From Desulfobacteraceae bacterium (GTDB lineage: Bacteria; Desulfobacterota; Desulfobacteria; Desulfobacterales; JAABTS01): a stretch of DNA of 43,384 bases. Each line of letters starts with the position of its first letter. The first letter of the stretch is position 1. Of the stretch, positions 16,202 through 25,125 are shown one piece after another. The stretch is from NCBI GenBank assembly GCA_011389735.1, contig JAABTS010000029.1, forward strand, positions 1 to 43,384. Reading direction: 5' to 3'. Below the pieces are notes generated by a model. That model did no database searches. It saw nothing but the letters and a program-made list of their open reading frames with translations, and was not told the origin of the DNA. Made by a program: the position numbers and the translations under genes.

Positions 16202-17983
16202 ATGAGCGTGAACTTCCCAAGAAAAAAAGCGAAAATACTGCTTGTTGACGATGAAAAGACATATCTGGATGTCCTTGTTGACTTGCTTGAGAAAGACTAT
16301 AAATTAATCATCGCCAAAAACGGTGAACAGGCGTTGAAAAAGTCGATTGTCGATTATCCGCCCGATCTGATTCTCCTGGATATTTTAATGCCCGGCGCCG
16401 ACGGTTATGAAGTATGCCGAAAATTAAAAAAGGACTCACGGACGAAAAACACGCCGGTGATATTTCTCAGCGCCCTTGATGAAGTCGAAGATAAAACCAA
16501 AGGATTCGACGCAGGCGGTGTCGATTATATAACTAAGCCTTTCCAGGGGAAAAAGGTTTTAGCCAGAGTCGAAACCCATGTGAAGATACAGGAACTCCAC
16601 CGAAGGCTCGAAGAAGAGAACACTCGTTTTAAAACCCTTGCGGAAGCGGCTTTCGAAGGAATTGTGATCCATAACAACGGATGGATTATAGAAGCCAATA
16701 GCGAAGCGAAACGGATTCTTGGCCGGAAGGCAAATGATTTTTCAGGCCGCAATCTAATGGATTTCATGCCGGCTGAATGTCTGGACGCCGTTCAAAAAGA
16801 AAAGGAAAAACCCTGGAAAGGAAACATCAAAGCACGAAACGAACAATTAACGCCTGTAGAAATACGAACAAAAAGAATGGATATGAAAGATTATCCTGTT
16901 CACGTCACGGCGATACGGGATTTATCAGCTCAAAAATTGATCGAAAATGAGAACAAGGCTCTGCAAAAGGAAAATCGCGCGCTGAAAGACAGTATGGGAG
17001 AAAGATATAAATTCGGGGATCTGATTGGCCGAAGCCCGCAGATGCAATCGGTTTATGAGTTGATCGCCAGGGCCGCCGCTTCCGAATTTCATGTAGTTAT
17101 ATACGGTGAATCCGGAACCGGCAAAGAACTGGCGGCTCGAACGATTTTTGAAATGAGCCCTCGTAATAAAAAAGCCTTTGTGGCGGTTAATTGCGGCGCA
17201 ATAACCGAAACGATTTTCGAAAGAGAATTCTTCGGCCATCGTAAAGGCGCGTTTACTCATGCGGAACAGGATAAAAAAGGATTTTTCGACGCGGCAAACG
17301 ACGGCGCGCTGTTTCTCGATGAACTCAGCGAATTAAAACCCGCCATGCAGGTAAAGCTGCTCAGGGTGCTTGAAAACGGCGAATATACGCCAGTAGGCGA
17401 TACAAAAGCCAAAAAAGCGAATGTGCGTGTTATCAGCGCCACTAACAAAGATTTGTTTTCCCTTGTTCAGCAGGGAAAATTCCGGGAAGATTTATTTTAT
17501 CGAATTCATGTGATTGAGATCGTTATGCCGCCTTTAAGAGAACGAAAAGAAGATATCCCTCTGCTGGCCGATTATTTTCTTTCCCGGTTTTCAACGCCGG
17601 GTAATTCCGGGGACACAAAACCTGATTATACGCAAAGCAGTATAATTAAGCATTGTGTCCCCGGAATTACCGGCAAAATGCTCGATTCAATGTACCAATA
17701 CGAATGGCCCGGCAACGTAAGGGAGCTTCAAAACTTTCTGCAAAGGTTTCTTGCGACAAATCAACTGACTCTTCCCGGCGAATTTTCAATGCAAGTGGAA
17801 GAAGAGCCCGGTACTTGCGACGGAAATTTGAACAAGGCGATTGAAACCCTGGAACATAAAATGATAAATGATACACTCAATAAGACAGGCTGGCATAGGG
17901 GCAAGACAGCCGAAATCCTGAATATTCCCCGCAGGACGCTTCAACGTAAAATGATCAAATACGGATTCCGGGATGCTGATTAA
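16202..17983 (+). CDS. Sigma-54-dependent response regulator with PAS domain
   Basis: 593 residues. N-terminal receiver (about 12-125): LLVDDEKT acid pocket, phospho-acceptor Asp60 in LLDILMPG, and a KPF lysine loop near 117. PAS domain (about 140-250). AAA+ domain: Walker A GESGTGKE at 302-309, GAFTHA in place of the usual GAFTGA, Walker B GALFLDE, then YEWPGNVRELQN. C-terminal Fis-type helix-turn-helix (GKTAEILNIPRRTLQRKM). It would contact sigma-54 RNA polymerase and open promoters after phosphorylation. No cognate kinase is adjacent. Oddity: about 26 residues just before the WPGNVREL region are encoded by a REP-like inverted repeat (17596-17674) inserted in frame. The start ATG at 16202 gives a normal receiver N-terminus. 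Confidence 0.92.
   Translation: MSVNFPRKKAKILLVDDEKTYLDVLVDLLEKDYKLIIAKNGEQALKKSIVDYPPDLILLDILMPGADGYEVCRKLKKDSRTKNTPVIFLSALDEVEDKTKGFDAGGVDYITKPFQGKKVLARVETHVKIQELHRRLEEENTRFKTLAEAAFEGIVIHNNGWIIEANSEAKRILGRKANDFSGRNLMDFMPAECLDAVQKEKEKPWKGNIKARNEQLTPVEIRTKRMDMKDYPVHVTAIRDLSAQKLIENENKALQKENRALKDSMGERYKFGDLIGRSPQMQSVYELIARAAASEFHVVIYGESGTGKELAARTIFEMSPRNKKAFVAVNCGAITETIFEREFFGHRKGAFTHAEQDKKGFFDAANDGALFLDELSELKPAMQVKLLRVLENGEYTPVGDTKAKKANVRVISATNKDLFSLVQQGKFREDLFYRIHVIEIVMPPLRERKEDIPLLADYFLSRFSTPGNSGDTKPDYTQSSIIKHCVPGITGKMLDSMYQYEWPGNVRELQNFLQRFLATNQLTLPGEFSMQVEEEPGTCDGNLNKAIETLEHKMINDTLNKTGWHRGKTAEILNIPRRTLQRKMIKYGFRDAD
17596..17674. repeat. REP-like inverted repeat inside the sigma-54 activator gene
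   Basis: Left arm 17596-17618 contains GTAATTCCGGGGACACAA; right arm 17653-17674 contains TTGTGTCCCCGGAATTAC, its exact reverse complement. A 34-base centre contains TATACGCAAAGCAGTATAAT. The arms resemble the GGGGACA-type REP/RAYT-associated repeats common in Desulfobacterota and cyanobacteria. The unit of about 78 bases keeps the reading frame. Confidence 0.85.
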
Positions 17984-18148
17984 CGTCAGCGGCGGGATGA
18001 TATAATCGTGCAGCCCTAAAATCGGACCGGGAAAATGGGAACGCCCCCGGAGTTGTCGATAGATATGAACCCACCGGGCCTTGCGGAAGTTAAGATCGTC
18101 GGCTGAATACATTATTGTAACGACTGATTGTACAACTCTTCAGCAACG

Positions 18149-18697
18149 CTAAGATTCAACTGATCTCCTTTTTTCCCAGTCCGCCCGAAAAATCGCCATG
18201 GCGATGTCGTCATGAAATTTTCCATACCGGTAAATCTCGTCTTTCATGACGCCTTCGGTCCGGAATCCCACTTTTTCGTAGCATCTCATGGCGCGCTTGT
18301 TGTATGAGATGACACGGAGCTTCACCTTATAGAGATTAACTTCGAGAAAACAGAAATCGACCAGCAGGCTCATGGCGTCGGTTCCGTAACCTTTATTCCA
18401 GAACGGTTTGCCTATCAGGACGCCTAATATGGCGTTCCGGTTTTTGGCGCTTATTTTGTTGATGCTGCAACCTCCGATATAGGTTCCGTCAGCTTTCAAT
18501 TCGATTGCGAACGTATAATCCGTCTGACTGTCCGAGCGGATCGTATTGTACCAGGCTTCTTCCTCTTCATGACGATATGGAAAAAATATGCCCGGTCGGA
18601 TTCCGGAGGCTGTTTCCGGATCATTTATGAACGTTCTAACCGTTTCCATGTCTTCTTTTTCATAAGCTCTGAATCTTACCAGATTGCTTTCAAACAT
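18149..18697 (-). CDS. GNAT-family N-acetyltransferase (RimJ/RimL-like)
   Basis: A 182-residue protein starting MFESNLVRFRAYEKEDM. GNAT motif A follows YIGGCSINKISAKNRNAILGVLIGKPFWNKGYGTDAM; the acetyl-CoA-binding segment is KPFWNKGYGTDA, and VNLYKVKLRVISYNKRAMRCYEKVGF is the typical later strand and helix. The family transfers acetyl from acetyl-CoA to protein N-termini or small amines; the substrate here is unknown. The start at 18697 is chosen because GGGAGG lies 7 bases upstream. An in-frame start at 18802 adds 35 residues with no family similarity. Stand-alone gene on the minus strand, with a family C repeat upstream. Confidence 0.88.
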   Translation of the reverse strand: MFESNLVRFRAYEKEDMETVRTFINDPETASGIRPGIFFPYRHEEEEAWYNTIRSDSQTDYTFAIELKADGTYIGGCSINKISAKNRNAILGVLIGKPFWNKGYGTDAMSLLVDFCFLEVNLYKVKLRVISYNKRAMRCYEKVGFRTEGVMKDEIYRYGKFHDDIAMAIFRADWEKRRSVES

Positions 18698-18897
18698 ATC
18701 ATGCCTCCCTTGAGAGATAGGCTCGGCTTTCAGCATTAATCGAGCCGCTTTTTCCAGTCTTTTATCATCGATTTTTCGATCCAGGGCCTCCGCGGTAACC
18801 AAACGATCAAAAGAATCTCAAGTCAGGTTCCGTTGATGTTCTTTGCTTTGACAACAATTCTTACAGGTTACATAAGCTCGCCTTTCATCGTCATGGA

Positions 18898-19071
18898 GGG
18901 CTTGATTCTAAGATCGGCCGGAGCGCCAGGGTAAGCCGGGGGTTGCAAACCCCCTCTGAGCGGGTCTCTTGCTCTGAGCGGGTTTGTAACCCGCGACTTA
19001 CGAAGCGCGGTCTCCGGCTTTGCCGCTACAGAGCAACCCGAAAAATTATGGCCGAAATTAGAACCAGGCCC
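18898..19071. mobile_element. Family C MITE-like element, copy 1
   Basis: A 174-bp element. Left end GGGCTTGATTCTAAGATCGG is inverted relative to the right end, whose reverse complement begins GGGCCTGGTTCTAATTTCGG. It is flanked by GTCATGGA (18890-18897) and GTCATGGG (19072-19079), a 7-of-8 target-site duplication. Inside are two hairpin cores, GGGGGTTGCAAACCCCC and GCGGGTTTGTAACCCGC, shared with family B. Nearly identical to copy 2 at 39153-39321. No coding capacity, so it must be moved by a transposase elsewhere. Confidence 0.88.
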
Positions 19072-19591
19072 GTCATGGGAAACCGAATTTTCGTTTAGGC
19101 CTTTTCTTGTTTATGCGGCCGGATGCTCATTGCGGATGTCCCTATCACAGGTTGAATGTCAATTTTAGTTTCAATAGCCTCAATATATAATGGAATTGAG
19201 CGACGCATGCAAGATTTTTTCGAGGGCTCGTAGAATCGAATAATGGGCTCAAAATAAGTAAGTTCTCCCCGAATTCATAGTAGGGCTCGAATGAAACAGA
19301 GCCGCAAAATTATGGTATGAGTCAATCTGGCCAACGCCTATGACAAAGTGGCCGATTGATCTATATTTCATTATTTTAAGCTATTACATACTAATTGCAT
19401 GAATCCGGCCTGGCCATTGTGGCCGATTTTTATTCCTGATCATCGTCAATCCATCCTCCACTTAACATCCAACCTCCTGTAATTTATCAATATACAAAAA
19501 AATAAGATTGCGGGCGCCGTTTTTGCAATCAATTACGTATATGCTTTTGGGATGGAGATTTTTATTGAATCACGCAGAAAGGAGAACTTTT
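19072..19591. other. Intergenic region upstream of the beta-helix genes
   Basis: About 520 bases with no supportable gene. It shows short imperfect repeats (GGGCTC words at about 19222-19300; GTGGCCGATT at about 19350 and 19420) and AT-rich stretches. It probably carries the promoter for the tandem secreted-protein genes, but no clear sigma-70 or sigma-54 site is visible. Confidence 0.4.
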
Positions 19592-21073
19592 ATGAAAACC
19601 AGACAGGTCAGAAACTTGCTTTATTGGATTTGTTCGCTCATGATGATCTGTTGCGCGCAATCATCGTGGGCGCAACCCCCTGCAATAGGATCGGTATCGC
19701 CATCCAGCGCGTGGTTGGACGACGCAATGCCGATTTCGGTCACTATTATTTTGGAAGGTTCCCAGATTCCTAAAGACATTTCCAGTGTCGCCATTGGAGC
19801 GGTTACGGTCTCGGCCCCGAATTTTACATTCAATTCGCCGAACATTACAGCCGATTTTGATTTCCGGAGTGAAACAGCCGGATTGAAGGATGTTGTGGTG
19901 GTGTTCCCCACACCTGACGGCGACCAGACATTGACAAAAGCCGGCGGTTTTACCCTGACTCCGGCAGGCGGTTCAGCGGCTACGGTATATGTGAACGCAT
20001 CGGCAAGTTCGCAATCACCTGATGGAACCACATGGGACACAGCCTATCAAAATATTCAGGACGGCGTCGATCTGGCGTCTGTCAACGGCGTCGATCTGGC
20101 GTCTGTCAACGGCGCCGATGTATGGGTGGCCCAGGGAACCTATACGCCTACCAGTGGAACGGATAGAACAATATCCATTGAATTGAAATCCGGGGTCTCG
20201 CTTTATGGCGGTTTCACCGGGTCGGAAACAGAACTCAACCAGCGTAACCCTGATCCTGAAACCAACAATACCGTACTGTCCGGCGATATCGGAGCCACAG
20301 GAACGGATACCGATAATTCCTACCATGTTTTGATCGGCGCGGATAACGCCGTGCTTGACGGTTTCACCATTAAAAATGGGCGCGCCGACGGCAGGGTTTC
20401 CAAACGGATGGGCGGGGGCATGTATAATGCGAGTACATACAGCAGTAGCGGCTCGCCGGCTGTTTGTACGATTCGTAATTGCCTGTTCACTGAAAATTAT
20501 GCCGAATCCGGCGGCGCCATGTATAACTTTTTCAGCGCGCCGGCAATCAGCGATTGTATTTTTTCCAATAATTCCGCCAATTACGGCGGAGCCATTTTAT
20601 TGCGCGTCAATTGCGGCGGCGACTCAACCTGCACGGACGCATCGATCAGCAATTCAGTATTTAAATTCAATACCGCCGAATGGCGGGGCGGAGCGATTTT
20701 TATCGATTACGGCGCCGGCCCCACTGTTTCAGGTTGCACATTTGAAGATAACGGAACCTCCGGAAACGGCGGCGCCATTTTTATAGACGACCGCGCATCA
20801 CAGCTCGGCGGAACCTATCCGACATTCAGCTCCTGCATGTTTTCAAGAAATACCGCATCATACCGGGGCGGAGCGTTCGCCGCCTATAACAGCAGTTGCT
20901 ATCCGGAGTTGCTCACCTGCTCGTTTAACAATAACACGGCAACGGAAGGCGGAGGGGCTATCGCTTTGAACCAGAGCGTCGTGCTGACGCTGACAAACCC
21001 CACATACTCAGGCAATAACGGCGGCTCGGGCAATGCCGATATAGACTATGACAACACCTGTACGGTGCAATAA
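19592..21073 (+). CDS. Secreted right-handed beta-helix protein (polymorphic repeat type)
   Basis: About 493 residues. A signal peptide (MKTRQVRNLLYWICSLMMIC to about SWAQ) is followed by an IPT/TIG-like segment (PPAIGSVSPSSAWLDD to about 120). Next is the module VYVNAS, DGTTWDTAYQNIQDG, VWVAQGTYTPT that opens many secreted beta-helix proteins. Parallel beta-helix repeats with GGA(M/I) and N-rich turns (SGGAMYNFFSAP, NYGGAILL, RGGAIFIDYG, NGGAIFID) run to the end. No enzymatic site is seen; probably a surface or extracellular structural/adhesive protein. The start at 19592 follows AAAGGAG; a frame extending to 19508 lacks a signal sequence at its start. An 8-residue tandem duplication (GVDLASVN twice) lies at 20063-20110. 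Only 15 bases separate it from its paralog. Confidence 0.85.
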   Translation: MKTRQVRNLLYWICSLMMICCAQSSWAQPPAIGSVSPSSAWLDDAMPISVTIILEGSQIPKDISSVAIGAVTVSAPNFTFNSPNITADFDFRSETAGLKDVVVVFPTPDGDQTLTKAGGFTLTPAGGSAATVYVNASASSQSPDGTTWDTAYQNIQDGVDLASVNGVDLASVNGADVWVAQGTYTPTSGTDRTISIELKSGVSLYGGFTGSETELNQRNPDPETNNTVLSGDIGATGTDTDNSYHVLIGADNAVLDGFTIKNGRADGRVSKRMGGGMYNASTYSSSGSPAVCTIRNCLFTENYAESGGAMYNFFSAPAISDCIFSNNSANYGGAILLRVNCGGDSTCTDASISNSVFKFNTAEWRGGAIFIDYGAGPTVSGCTFEDNGTSGNGGAIFIDDRASQLGGTYPTFSSCMFSRNTASYRGGAFAAYNSSCYPELLTCSFNNNTATEGGGAIALNQSVVLTLTNPTYSGNNGGSGNADIDYDNTCTVQ

Positions 21074-21088
21074 AAGGAGGTATGGATC

Positions 21089-24000
21089 ATGCAAAAAAGA
21101 TTATCGTTATTGCTGTTTATAATTATCTGTGTATTCCCTTTTTCATCCCTGGCCGTTGTTTATGTCGATATCGACAACACCGGAACCGAAAACGGAACAT
21201 CCTGGGACTATGCCTACAATACGATTCAGGAAGGAATTAACGCTGCTACATCGGGCGAGGAAGTCTGGGTTGCGGAAGGGACATACTATATCTATTCGTC
21301 ATCAACGGACGACACTGTAATGATGGCGAACGGAGTTCATTTATACGGCGGATTCGCCGGGACTGAAACGGCTAAAAGCCAAAGAAACTGGGAAATTTAT
21401 GTCACCACAATAGACGGACGCCAATCTCAAGGAAGTGCAAATCAGGTGAAACATGTGGTTACGTTTTTTGAGAATTCCACGGTCACGGGATACAGCGCCA
21501 CAATAGACGGTTTCACCATAACCGGGGGAAACAGCGCGCAGATGGGACCTCAGAAGAGAATCAAACAGCCTCGCGCAACCAGCCCGGATGCGATTTTCAC
21601 GTCTCAGGGCAACGGCTGCGCAGGCGGAATATTGATCTGGCGGTGTAATCCCAGGGTGGAAAATTGTATCATCACCAATAACAGCGCATCCAAGGGAGGC
21701 GGCGTTTATGCGATGGTCGCTACAACTTTTCCGTCTCAAGCCCCCAATCCGGCGCCGAGTTTTATCAACTGCACGTTTTCCAATAATACGGCAAGCGCCA
21801 GAGGCGGGGGAATCAGCAACGATGTGGCGACGCATCCCACATTTACAAACTGTGTATTCATGAACAATTCATGCGACGCCAAGGGCGGCGCCATGTATAA
21901 CGATTTCGGGTGTTCGCCGACGCTGATCAATTGCCTGATCGCTCAAAACACGGCCGAACAGGCTTCAGCGATGGGCATTGACGGTTCATCCTCTCCGAAA
22001 CTGGTGAACTGCACGGTCACGGATAATTATGCATATGACATCGGCGCCGGACTTTATACGGGAAGTTATTTGGGAACTCCCAACGAACCGGTTCTTGTAA
22101 ACTGTATTGTATGGGGTAATGAGAATCAATGGGGCGGGCCCGTGGATATGGCTATCTGGCACGAAAATCATTTTTACACATCCTATAGCCTTCTTGGAAC
22201 TGGATTTACAGCTCGTGATGAGGGCGACGGCGACGGCGACGGCGTACTTCAGGGCGAAACGATCGATCCGTTGTTTGTGAACCCCGGCGCCGGAGATTAC
22301 AGCTTGCAGTCAACTTCTCCGTGCATAAATTCAGGAACAAATTCGGATACGGATGTCCAATCCACGGATATCGACGGTAAAACGAGAGTAGATCTTCCGG
22401 ATATGGGCGCATATGAATATACGGGAATCGTTTCCACCGGAACACTCACGGTGGCTATCGAGCCTTCGGAGGCCGTCTCCGCCGGGGCTCGATGGAGCGT
22501 GGACGGAAGCACATGGTATGACGGCGGAACGACACAAACATTGACTGAAGGCGATTATACGGTAACCTACAAGACAGTGAGCGGTTATGATGCTCCGGCA
22601 AGCGATTCGGTCACAGTTTTATCGAGTACGCCGGTCAGCATTACCGGAATCTACACGGAACAGGTAATAGAGCAAACCACCGGTCTTTTTATCAATGACC
22701 CAGCAGCTTACGAAGGATATACGCTTTTTGCGCCGATGCAGTCAAAAAATACGTATCTCATCGATAATGAGGGAACCGTCATCCACACATGGACAAGCAG
22801 TTACAATCCCGGACTTTCAGTTTATCTCCTGGAGAATGGAAATTTGTTGCGAACCGGAAACACCAATAATGCGACTTTCAATGCAGGCGGGGCCGGTGGA
22901 ATCGTTGAAGAACTTGATCTCGACGGGAACGTTGTCTGGAGCTACACCTTGTCCGGCCCAGAGGCCTGTCTTCATCACGATGTGGAATATCTTCCCAATG
23001 GAAATATCCTGATGATCGCATGGGAAATGAAAACTGAAAGCGAGGCGGTCGCTGCTGGACGGAATCCGAATCTTTTATCGGATGGAGAACTCTGGCCGGA
23101 TACCATTATCGAAGTCGATCCGTTTACAAACACGATCGTATGGGAATGGCGTGTATGGGATCATCTGGTTCAGGATTATGATTCAAACAAACCTGATTAC
23201 GGTGTTGTTTCCGATAATCCGCAGCTCATCGATCTGAATTACACATTCGGGCCCACGGCGGGCGCCGACTGGACCCATTTCAATTCCGTCGAATATATTG
23301 AGGAGTTCGACCAGATCATGGTCAGTGTCCACTCATTTTCCGAAATCTGGGTGATCGACCACAGCACGACCACGGCTGAGGCAGCCGGCCATTCAGGAGG
23401 GAATTCCGGAAAAGGAGGGGATCTTCTGTATCGATGGGGGAATCCTCAAACATACGGCCAGGGCGATTCCACGGATCAGAAATTATATTCCCAACATCAT
23501 GCGACCTGGATACCCGCCGGCTATCCAGGCGAAGGGGATATCCTGATTTTCAATAACGGAACCATGCGTCCGGGCGATGACTATTCCACCATCGAACAAA
23601 TCACGCCGCCAATCGACGAATTTGGGAGTTACACTTATTCACCGGGCTTCGCATACGGCCCGGCGTCATCGACCTGGACCTATACGGCGGCGAATCCAAC
23701 CGGGTTTTATTCTAAAAATATTTCAGGCGCGCAACGATTGGCGAACGGAAATACATTGATCTGTGAAGGAACAACGGGAAGGTTTTTCGAAACGGCCCAG
23801 GATGGAACAATCGTGTGGGAATACGTTAATCCGGTGACGGACAGCGGGGTACTCGGACCTTATGATACGATTCCGACATCACCGATGGGCGATCAAAAAA
23901 ACCAGGTGTTCAATGTCAACCGTTACTATCCCGCTTATCCGGGGCTTTCCGGAATTGTTCCGGTTAATTACACATTGGATAACGCCATTGCCACATTACA

Positions 24001-24112
24001 GATCCTTTGCGGAATAGATACGACTTTGGAATGGAAAGAAGCGGTTCCGGACGGAAAAGCGAACCTTTCGGACGTTGTGTACATTCTTTGGTATTTGGCC
24101 GGCTTGCAATAA
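21089..24112 (+). CDS. Secreted beta-helix / arylsulfotransferase-like / dockerin-like fusion protein
   Basis: 1007 residues behind a strong AAGGAGG site. Signal peptide (MQKRLSLLLFIIICVFPFSS). Beta-helix region (about 25-445) opening with the same VYVD, GTSWDYAYNTIQEG, VWVAEGTYY module as its upstream neighbour and closing with DIDGKTRVDLPDMGAYEY, typical of choice-of-anchor beta-helices. A PEGA-like domain follows (about 450-530, GTLTVAIEPSEA). Then an arylsulfotransferase (ASST, PF05935) six-bladed propeller-like region (about 540-950) with repeated GNILM, GNLLRTGN and HHDVEYLPNGN motifs and SQHHATW. The last 45 residues (LDNAIATLQILCGID, DGKANLSDVVYILWYLAG) resemble a dockerin-like EF-hand pair. 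Probably extracellular; it may move sulfate between phenols, but the catalytic histidine cannot be fixed without an alignment. Confidence 0.85.
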   Translation: MQKRLSLLLFIIICVFPFSSLAVVYVDIDNTGTENGTSWDYAYNTIQEGINAATSGEEVWVAEGTYYIYSSSTDDTVMMANGVHLYGGFAGTETAKSQRNWEIYVTTIDGRQSQGSANQVKHVVTFFENSTVTGYSATIDGFTITGGNSAQMGPQKRIKQPRATSPDAIFTSQGNGCAGGILIWRCNPRVENCIITNNSASKGGGVYAMVATTFPSQAPNPAPSFINCTFSNNTASARGGGISNDVATHPTFTNCVFMNNSCDAKGGAMYNDFGCSPTLINCLIAQNTAEQASAMGIDGSSSPKLVNCTVTDNYAYDIGAGLYTGSYLGTPNEPVLVNCIVWGNENQWGGPVDMAIWHENHFYTSYSLLGTGFTARDEGDGDGDGVLQGETIDPLFVNPGAGDYSLQSTSPCINSGTNSDTDVQSTDIDGKTRVDLPDMGAYEYTGIVSTGTLTVAIEPSEAVSAGARWSVDGSTWYDGGTTQTLTEGDYTVTYKTVSGYDAPASDSVTVLSSTPVSITGIYTEQVIEQTTGLFINDPAAYEGYTLFAPMQSKNTYLIDNEGTVIHTWTSSYNPGLSVYLLENGNLLRTGNTNNATFNAGGAGGIVEELDLDGNVVWSYTLSGPEACLHHDVEYLPNGNILMIAWEMKTESEAVAAGRNPNLLSDGELWPDTIIEVDPFTNTIVWEWRVWDHLVQDYDSNKPDYGVVSDNPQLIDLNYTFGPTAGADWTHFNSVEYIEEFDQIMVSVHSFSEIWVIDHSTTTAEAAGHSGGNSGKGGDLLYRWGNPQTYGQGDSTDQKLYSQHHATWIPAGYPGEGDILIFNNGTMRPGDDYSTIEQITPPIDEFGSYTYSPGFAYGPASSTWTYTAANPTGFYSKNISGAQRLANGNTLICEGTTGRFFETAQDGTIVWEYVNPVTDSGVLGPYDTIPTSPMGDQKNQVFNVNRYYPAYPGLSGIVPVNYTLDNAIATLQILCGIDTTLEWKEAVPDGKANLSDVVYILWYLAGLQ

Positions 24113-24187
24113 GGATTGAACGTATTTTATCCGGAAATTATTCGCCGGAAGGCCATATTTTCCAAACAATCAAAACTCAAGACAAAA

Positions 24188-24218
24188 GACCTCCGAGGTT
24201 TTCAAAACCTCGGAGGTC
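24188..24218. terminator. Perfect palindrome after the arylsulfotransferase gene
   Basis: A 31-base perfect inverted repeat: GACCTCCGAGGTTTT, one central C, then its exact reverse complement AAAACCTCGGAGGTC. It starts 75 bases after the stop codon. It has no following T-run, so it may be a factor-assisted terminator or RNA-processing hairpin, or a short repeat widespread in the genome. Confidence 0.55.
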
Positions 24219-24350
24219 CCCAGAATTACGTAAATTCAATCTGTTTACAATAAAAAGCAACTATTTAACATACATAACGTTTTATCTTTACGATTTCTTA
24301 AATTTAATCTATGATGGCCTCACAGACAATAAATTTCGGAGCCCGGATTA

Positions 24351-24428
24351 ATGACACAACATTTAGAGAGGATCTTTAACAATGATATTCAGTTGCTGAA
24401 GCATTACCCCCAACCGAAGCAACCATGA
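24351..24428 (+). CDS. Possible 25-residue leader peptide coupled to the YfiR gene
   Basis: An ORF starting ATGACACAACAT with GGAG about 9 bases upstream encodes 25 residues (MTQHLERIFNNDIQLLKHYP then QPKQP). Its stop TGA shares the ATGA of the YfiR start codon. The YfiR gene itself has only a weak ribosome site, so coupling is plausible. No family is recognised and chance is possible. Confidence 0.3.
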   Translation: MTQHLERIFNNDIQLLKHYPQPKQP

Positions 24429-25021
24429 ACCTTCTTTTCCAATTTTTCATAGCCCTGAAGACCCCGTTAAAATTGCAACGCCATTTCATTGCAGTTCTAT
24501 TGTTATTCCATATGATAGTTCTGGTTTTCGCCCCGATTTCTACATCCTATTCCCAAAAATTCACCGATAATGAAGTCAAAGCAGCTCTGGTTTTTAAATT
24601 TCCGGTTTATGTCAGATGGCCTGAGAACGCCATGAACGATGACATGGAAAAGTTTAGATGTTGCATTATTGGTGAAGATCCGATGGTAAAATTTTTAACG
24701 CAATTTAACGGAGAAAAGTTGATCGGAAAAACAATTCATGTTAAGCAGATTTCCGATATCGATACTCTTGAAGATTGTCTCATGCTTTATATCTGTTCTT
24801 CAGAGAAAGGAAAACTTGCGGAAATCATGAAATCCATCGAGGGCAAACCGGTTTTAACCATAGGCAATATGAAAGCATTCGCGACAAACGGCGGTATTAT
24901 CAATTTCATCATGAAAGAGGGTTCGGTTCATTTTGAAATTAATCCGGAAGCCGGCAAAAAGGCCGGATTGGAAATCAATTCAAAACTTCTTAGAATAGCT
25001 AACATTTCAGGAAATAAGTAA
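24425..25021 (+). CDS. YfiR family periplasmic protein (DUF4154)
   Basis: 198 residues. A hydrophobic signal segment (about 22-42, FIAVLLLFHMIVLVFAPIST) precedes the YfiR domain: NEVKAALVFKFPVYVRWPE, RCCIIGEDPMVKFL, the strand VLTIGNMKAFATNGGIINFI, and SVHFEINPEAGKKAGLEINS, all family landmarks. In Pseudomonas YfiR is a periplasmic repressor in c-di-GMP signalling; in many environmental bacteria it sits, as here, before a TonB-dependent receptor and a CHASE-type hybrid kinase, suggesting a shared sensing role. First clear gene of the operon. A family B repeat separates it from the receptor gene. Confidence 0.88.
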   Translation: MNLLFQFFIALKTPLKLQRHFIAVLLLFHMIVLVFAPISTSYSQKFTDNEVKAALVFKFPVYVRWPENAMNDDMEKFRCCIIGEDPMVKFLTQFNGEKLIGKTIHVKQISDIDTLEDCLMLYICSSEKGKLAEIMKSIEGKPVLTIGNMKAFATNGGIINFIMKEGSVHFEINPEAGKKAGLEINSKLLRIANISGNK

Positions 25022-25024
25022 ATA

Positions 25025-25099
25025 GTGCTTGAACGAAAAGTTTCAAAATACGGGTATTGCAAATTCCCTGGGAGCTTGAGGCGCTTTTCGTTCAGCCGC
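25025..25099. repeat. Family B element, short copy
   Basis: Inverted ends GTGCTTGAACGAAAAG and CTTTTCGTTCAGCCGC (13 of 16 pair) enclose a single decayed hairpin core with GGGTATTGCAAATTCCC. Flanked by TAAATA on both sides (25019-25024 and 25100-25105), a possible 6-bp target duplication. It lies between the YfiR and TonB-receptor genes of one operon. Confidence 0.75.
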
Positions 25100-25125
25100 T
25101 AAATATCATTTAACCGGGGGGTGAA

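Noticed and set aside
18000-18112. Minus-strand frame reading NFRKARWVHIYRQLRG
   Set aside because: No recognised family, no ribosome site, and it overlaps the end of the sigma-54 activator gene when extended.
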